Below, piece by piece: positions 14,007-14,702 of a DNA stretch of 14,702 bases. This stretch comes from JADKCL01 sp046050405 (GTDB taxonomy: Bacteria > Bacteroidota > Bacteroidia > J057 > JADKCL01): assembly GCA_046050405.1 (NCBI GenBank), contig JBJOPY010000279.1, positions 1-14,702 of the forward strand, read 5' to 3'. The notes below the pieces were generated by a model that had not been told where the DNA came from, did not search any database, and saw only the letters and a program-made list of their open reading frames with translations. The first letter of the stretch is position 1; each line of letters starts with the position of its first letter. The position numbers and the translations under genes are program-made.

Positions 14007-14037
14007 GCAGAAAGCATATTTTCAGATGGAAAGGGGC

Positions 14038-14702
14038 TCAGTCCCTGCTGCCGCCGAACAGCCTCAGCAGGAACAAGAACAGGTTCACAAAGTCCAGATA
14101 GAGCGACAAGGCACCCATCAGCGCCATCTTGTTGGCGCTTTCGTTCCCCATCTGCACTTGTGCGCCGATACGGAGAAGACGCTGTGTATCAAAAGCAGTG
14201 AGGCCGGCAAAGATCAATACACCCGCACCTCCGATGATGTAGTGAAGCAACGGTGAGTCGAAGATCCAGTTCACCAATGACATGACAATCAGGCCGATCA
14301 AGGCAAACATGAGGATGCTGCCAAACCTCGTGAGGTCGATGTTCGTGGTGGCACCCAGCAATGCCATCAATCCAAAAGTCACGGAGGTCATCAAGAAAAC
14401 CTGAAAGATCGTACCCATGGAATAGATGAAGAAGATGCTGGAAAGCGAGATTCCCATCACCGAGGCATAGGCAATGAAGATCGCGGTCGCCACAGGGTAG
14501 GAAAGGCGATGAATCCCGAAGGATAGCACCATTACAAAAACCAATGGGGCAAGCATGACAACCCACATCATTCCGCCGCTGAAAAATTGGCTGGCATCCT
14601 GGATGGTTCCCAAGTAGCGTGTCGCGAACAACCAGGAAACCAATCCTGTGATGCCCAGCCCCATGGCCATCACCGTGAACACACGGGAGATAAAAGCATT
14701 CG
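14038..14702 (-). CDS. Bax inhibitor-1/YccA family membrane protein, 5'-truncated by window
   Basis: A hydrophobic inner-membrane protein of the TMBIM/BI-1 family (E. coli YccA, B. subtilis YetJ); YetJ is a pH-sensitive calcium leak channel and YccA interacts with FtsH, but the role here is not known. Seven membrane helices can be traced. The two conserved aspartates of the pH sensor are present in AGLTAFDTQRL and LYLDFVNLFLFLLRL, near the C terminus. The frame stays open through NAFISRVFTVMAMGL to the window end, so the GTG at 14682 is internal and a short N-terminal part is outside. The product ends GGSRD. It converges on the beta-barrel gene across a region with hairpins. Confidence 0.93.
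   Translation of the reverse strand, partial: NAFISRVFTVMAMGLGITGLVSWLFATRYLGTIQDASQFFSGGMMWVVMLAPLVFVMVLSFGIHRLSYPVATAIFIAYASVMGISLSSIFFIYSMGTIFQVFLMTSVTFGLMALLGATTNIDLTRFGSILMFALIGLIVMSLVNWIFDSPLLHYIIGGAGVLIFAGLTAFDTQRLLRIGAQVQMGNESANKMALMGALSLYLDFVNLFLFLLRLFGGSRD

Larger units (their letters stand above)
13667..14037. other. 371-nt convergent intergenic region
   Basis: The region lies between two converging genes and holds several inverted repeats. CCATGGCA (13674-13681) pairs with TGCCATGG (13697-13704), 8 nt after the barrel-gene stop. CCTGGG (13787-13792) pairs with CCCAGG (13799-13804). A third pair is listed separately at 13974-14006. An open frame (13663-13971) begins in an ATGA overlap with the barrel gene but has no recognisable content. 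No tRNA or other RNA gene is seen. Confidence 0.5.

Overview
The window is ordinary chromosomal DNA from a moderately GC-rich bacterium, most likely a member of the Bacteroidota (a Saprospiria/Chitinophagia-like lineage is my best guess, not proven). The clues are an outer-membrane beta-barrel protein with a Sec signal ending in 'SAQ' and almost no Shine-Dalgarno sequence, an ATP-type PEP carboxykinase, NuoI with a proline-rich tail, and a generally weak use of Shine-Dalgarno sites outside the tightly packed operon.

Layout. (1) 1-1205: 3' three quarters of pckA, closed by a strong hairpin at 1223-1264. (2) 1352-1831: a small protein that looks like a degenerate COQ7/ferritin-like protein, convergent with (3) thiG on the minus strand (1908-2765), which stands alone without other thiamine genes. 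(4) A 460-nt gap with no convincing gene. (5) 3226-11593: nuoH-I-J-K-L-M-N, the membrane arm of respiratory complex I plus the NuoI ferredoxin subunit. H/I, I/J and J/K overlap by ATGA; L/M are 2 nt apart; the only gaps are K-L (about 121 nt) and M-N (226 nt). (6) A 395-nt gap, then a NeuD/PglD-type sugar O-acyltransferase (11989-12648). (7) 12719-13666: an outer-membrane beta-barrel protein ending in a long, very charged Lys/Glu tail. (8) A 371-nt convergent gap with hairpins, then the 3' part of a Bax inhibitor-1 (YccA/YetJ) family membrane protein on the minus strand, cut by the window end.

How the genes work together. Only the nuo block is a clear functional unit: NuoH forms the quinone chamber, NuoI carries two [4Fe-4S] clusters to it, and NuoJ, K, L, M and N carry out proton translocation; the key charged residues of the pump subunits are present. 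nuoA-G are not upstream (thiG is there instead), so the complex I genes are split in this genome, or the organism uses another electron-input module. PckA (gluconeogenesis), ThiG (thiazole synthesis), NeuD-like acyltransferase, the beta-barrel protein and the BI-1 protein have no visible functional link with it.

I see no phage, transposon, CRISPR, toxin-antitoxin or biosynthetic cluster here. The observations most worth a second look are modest: a 74-codon ORF that exactly fills the nuoM-nuoN gap, the repeat-bearing proline-rich tail of NuoI, a COQ7-like protein that seems to have lost metal ligands, a beta-barrel protein with a charged C-terminal tail, and perfect palindromes lying across two stop codons.
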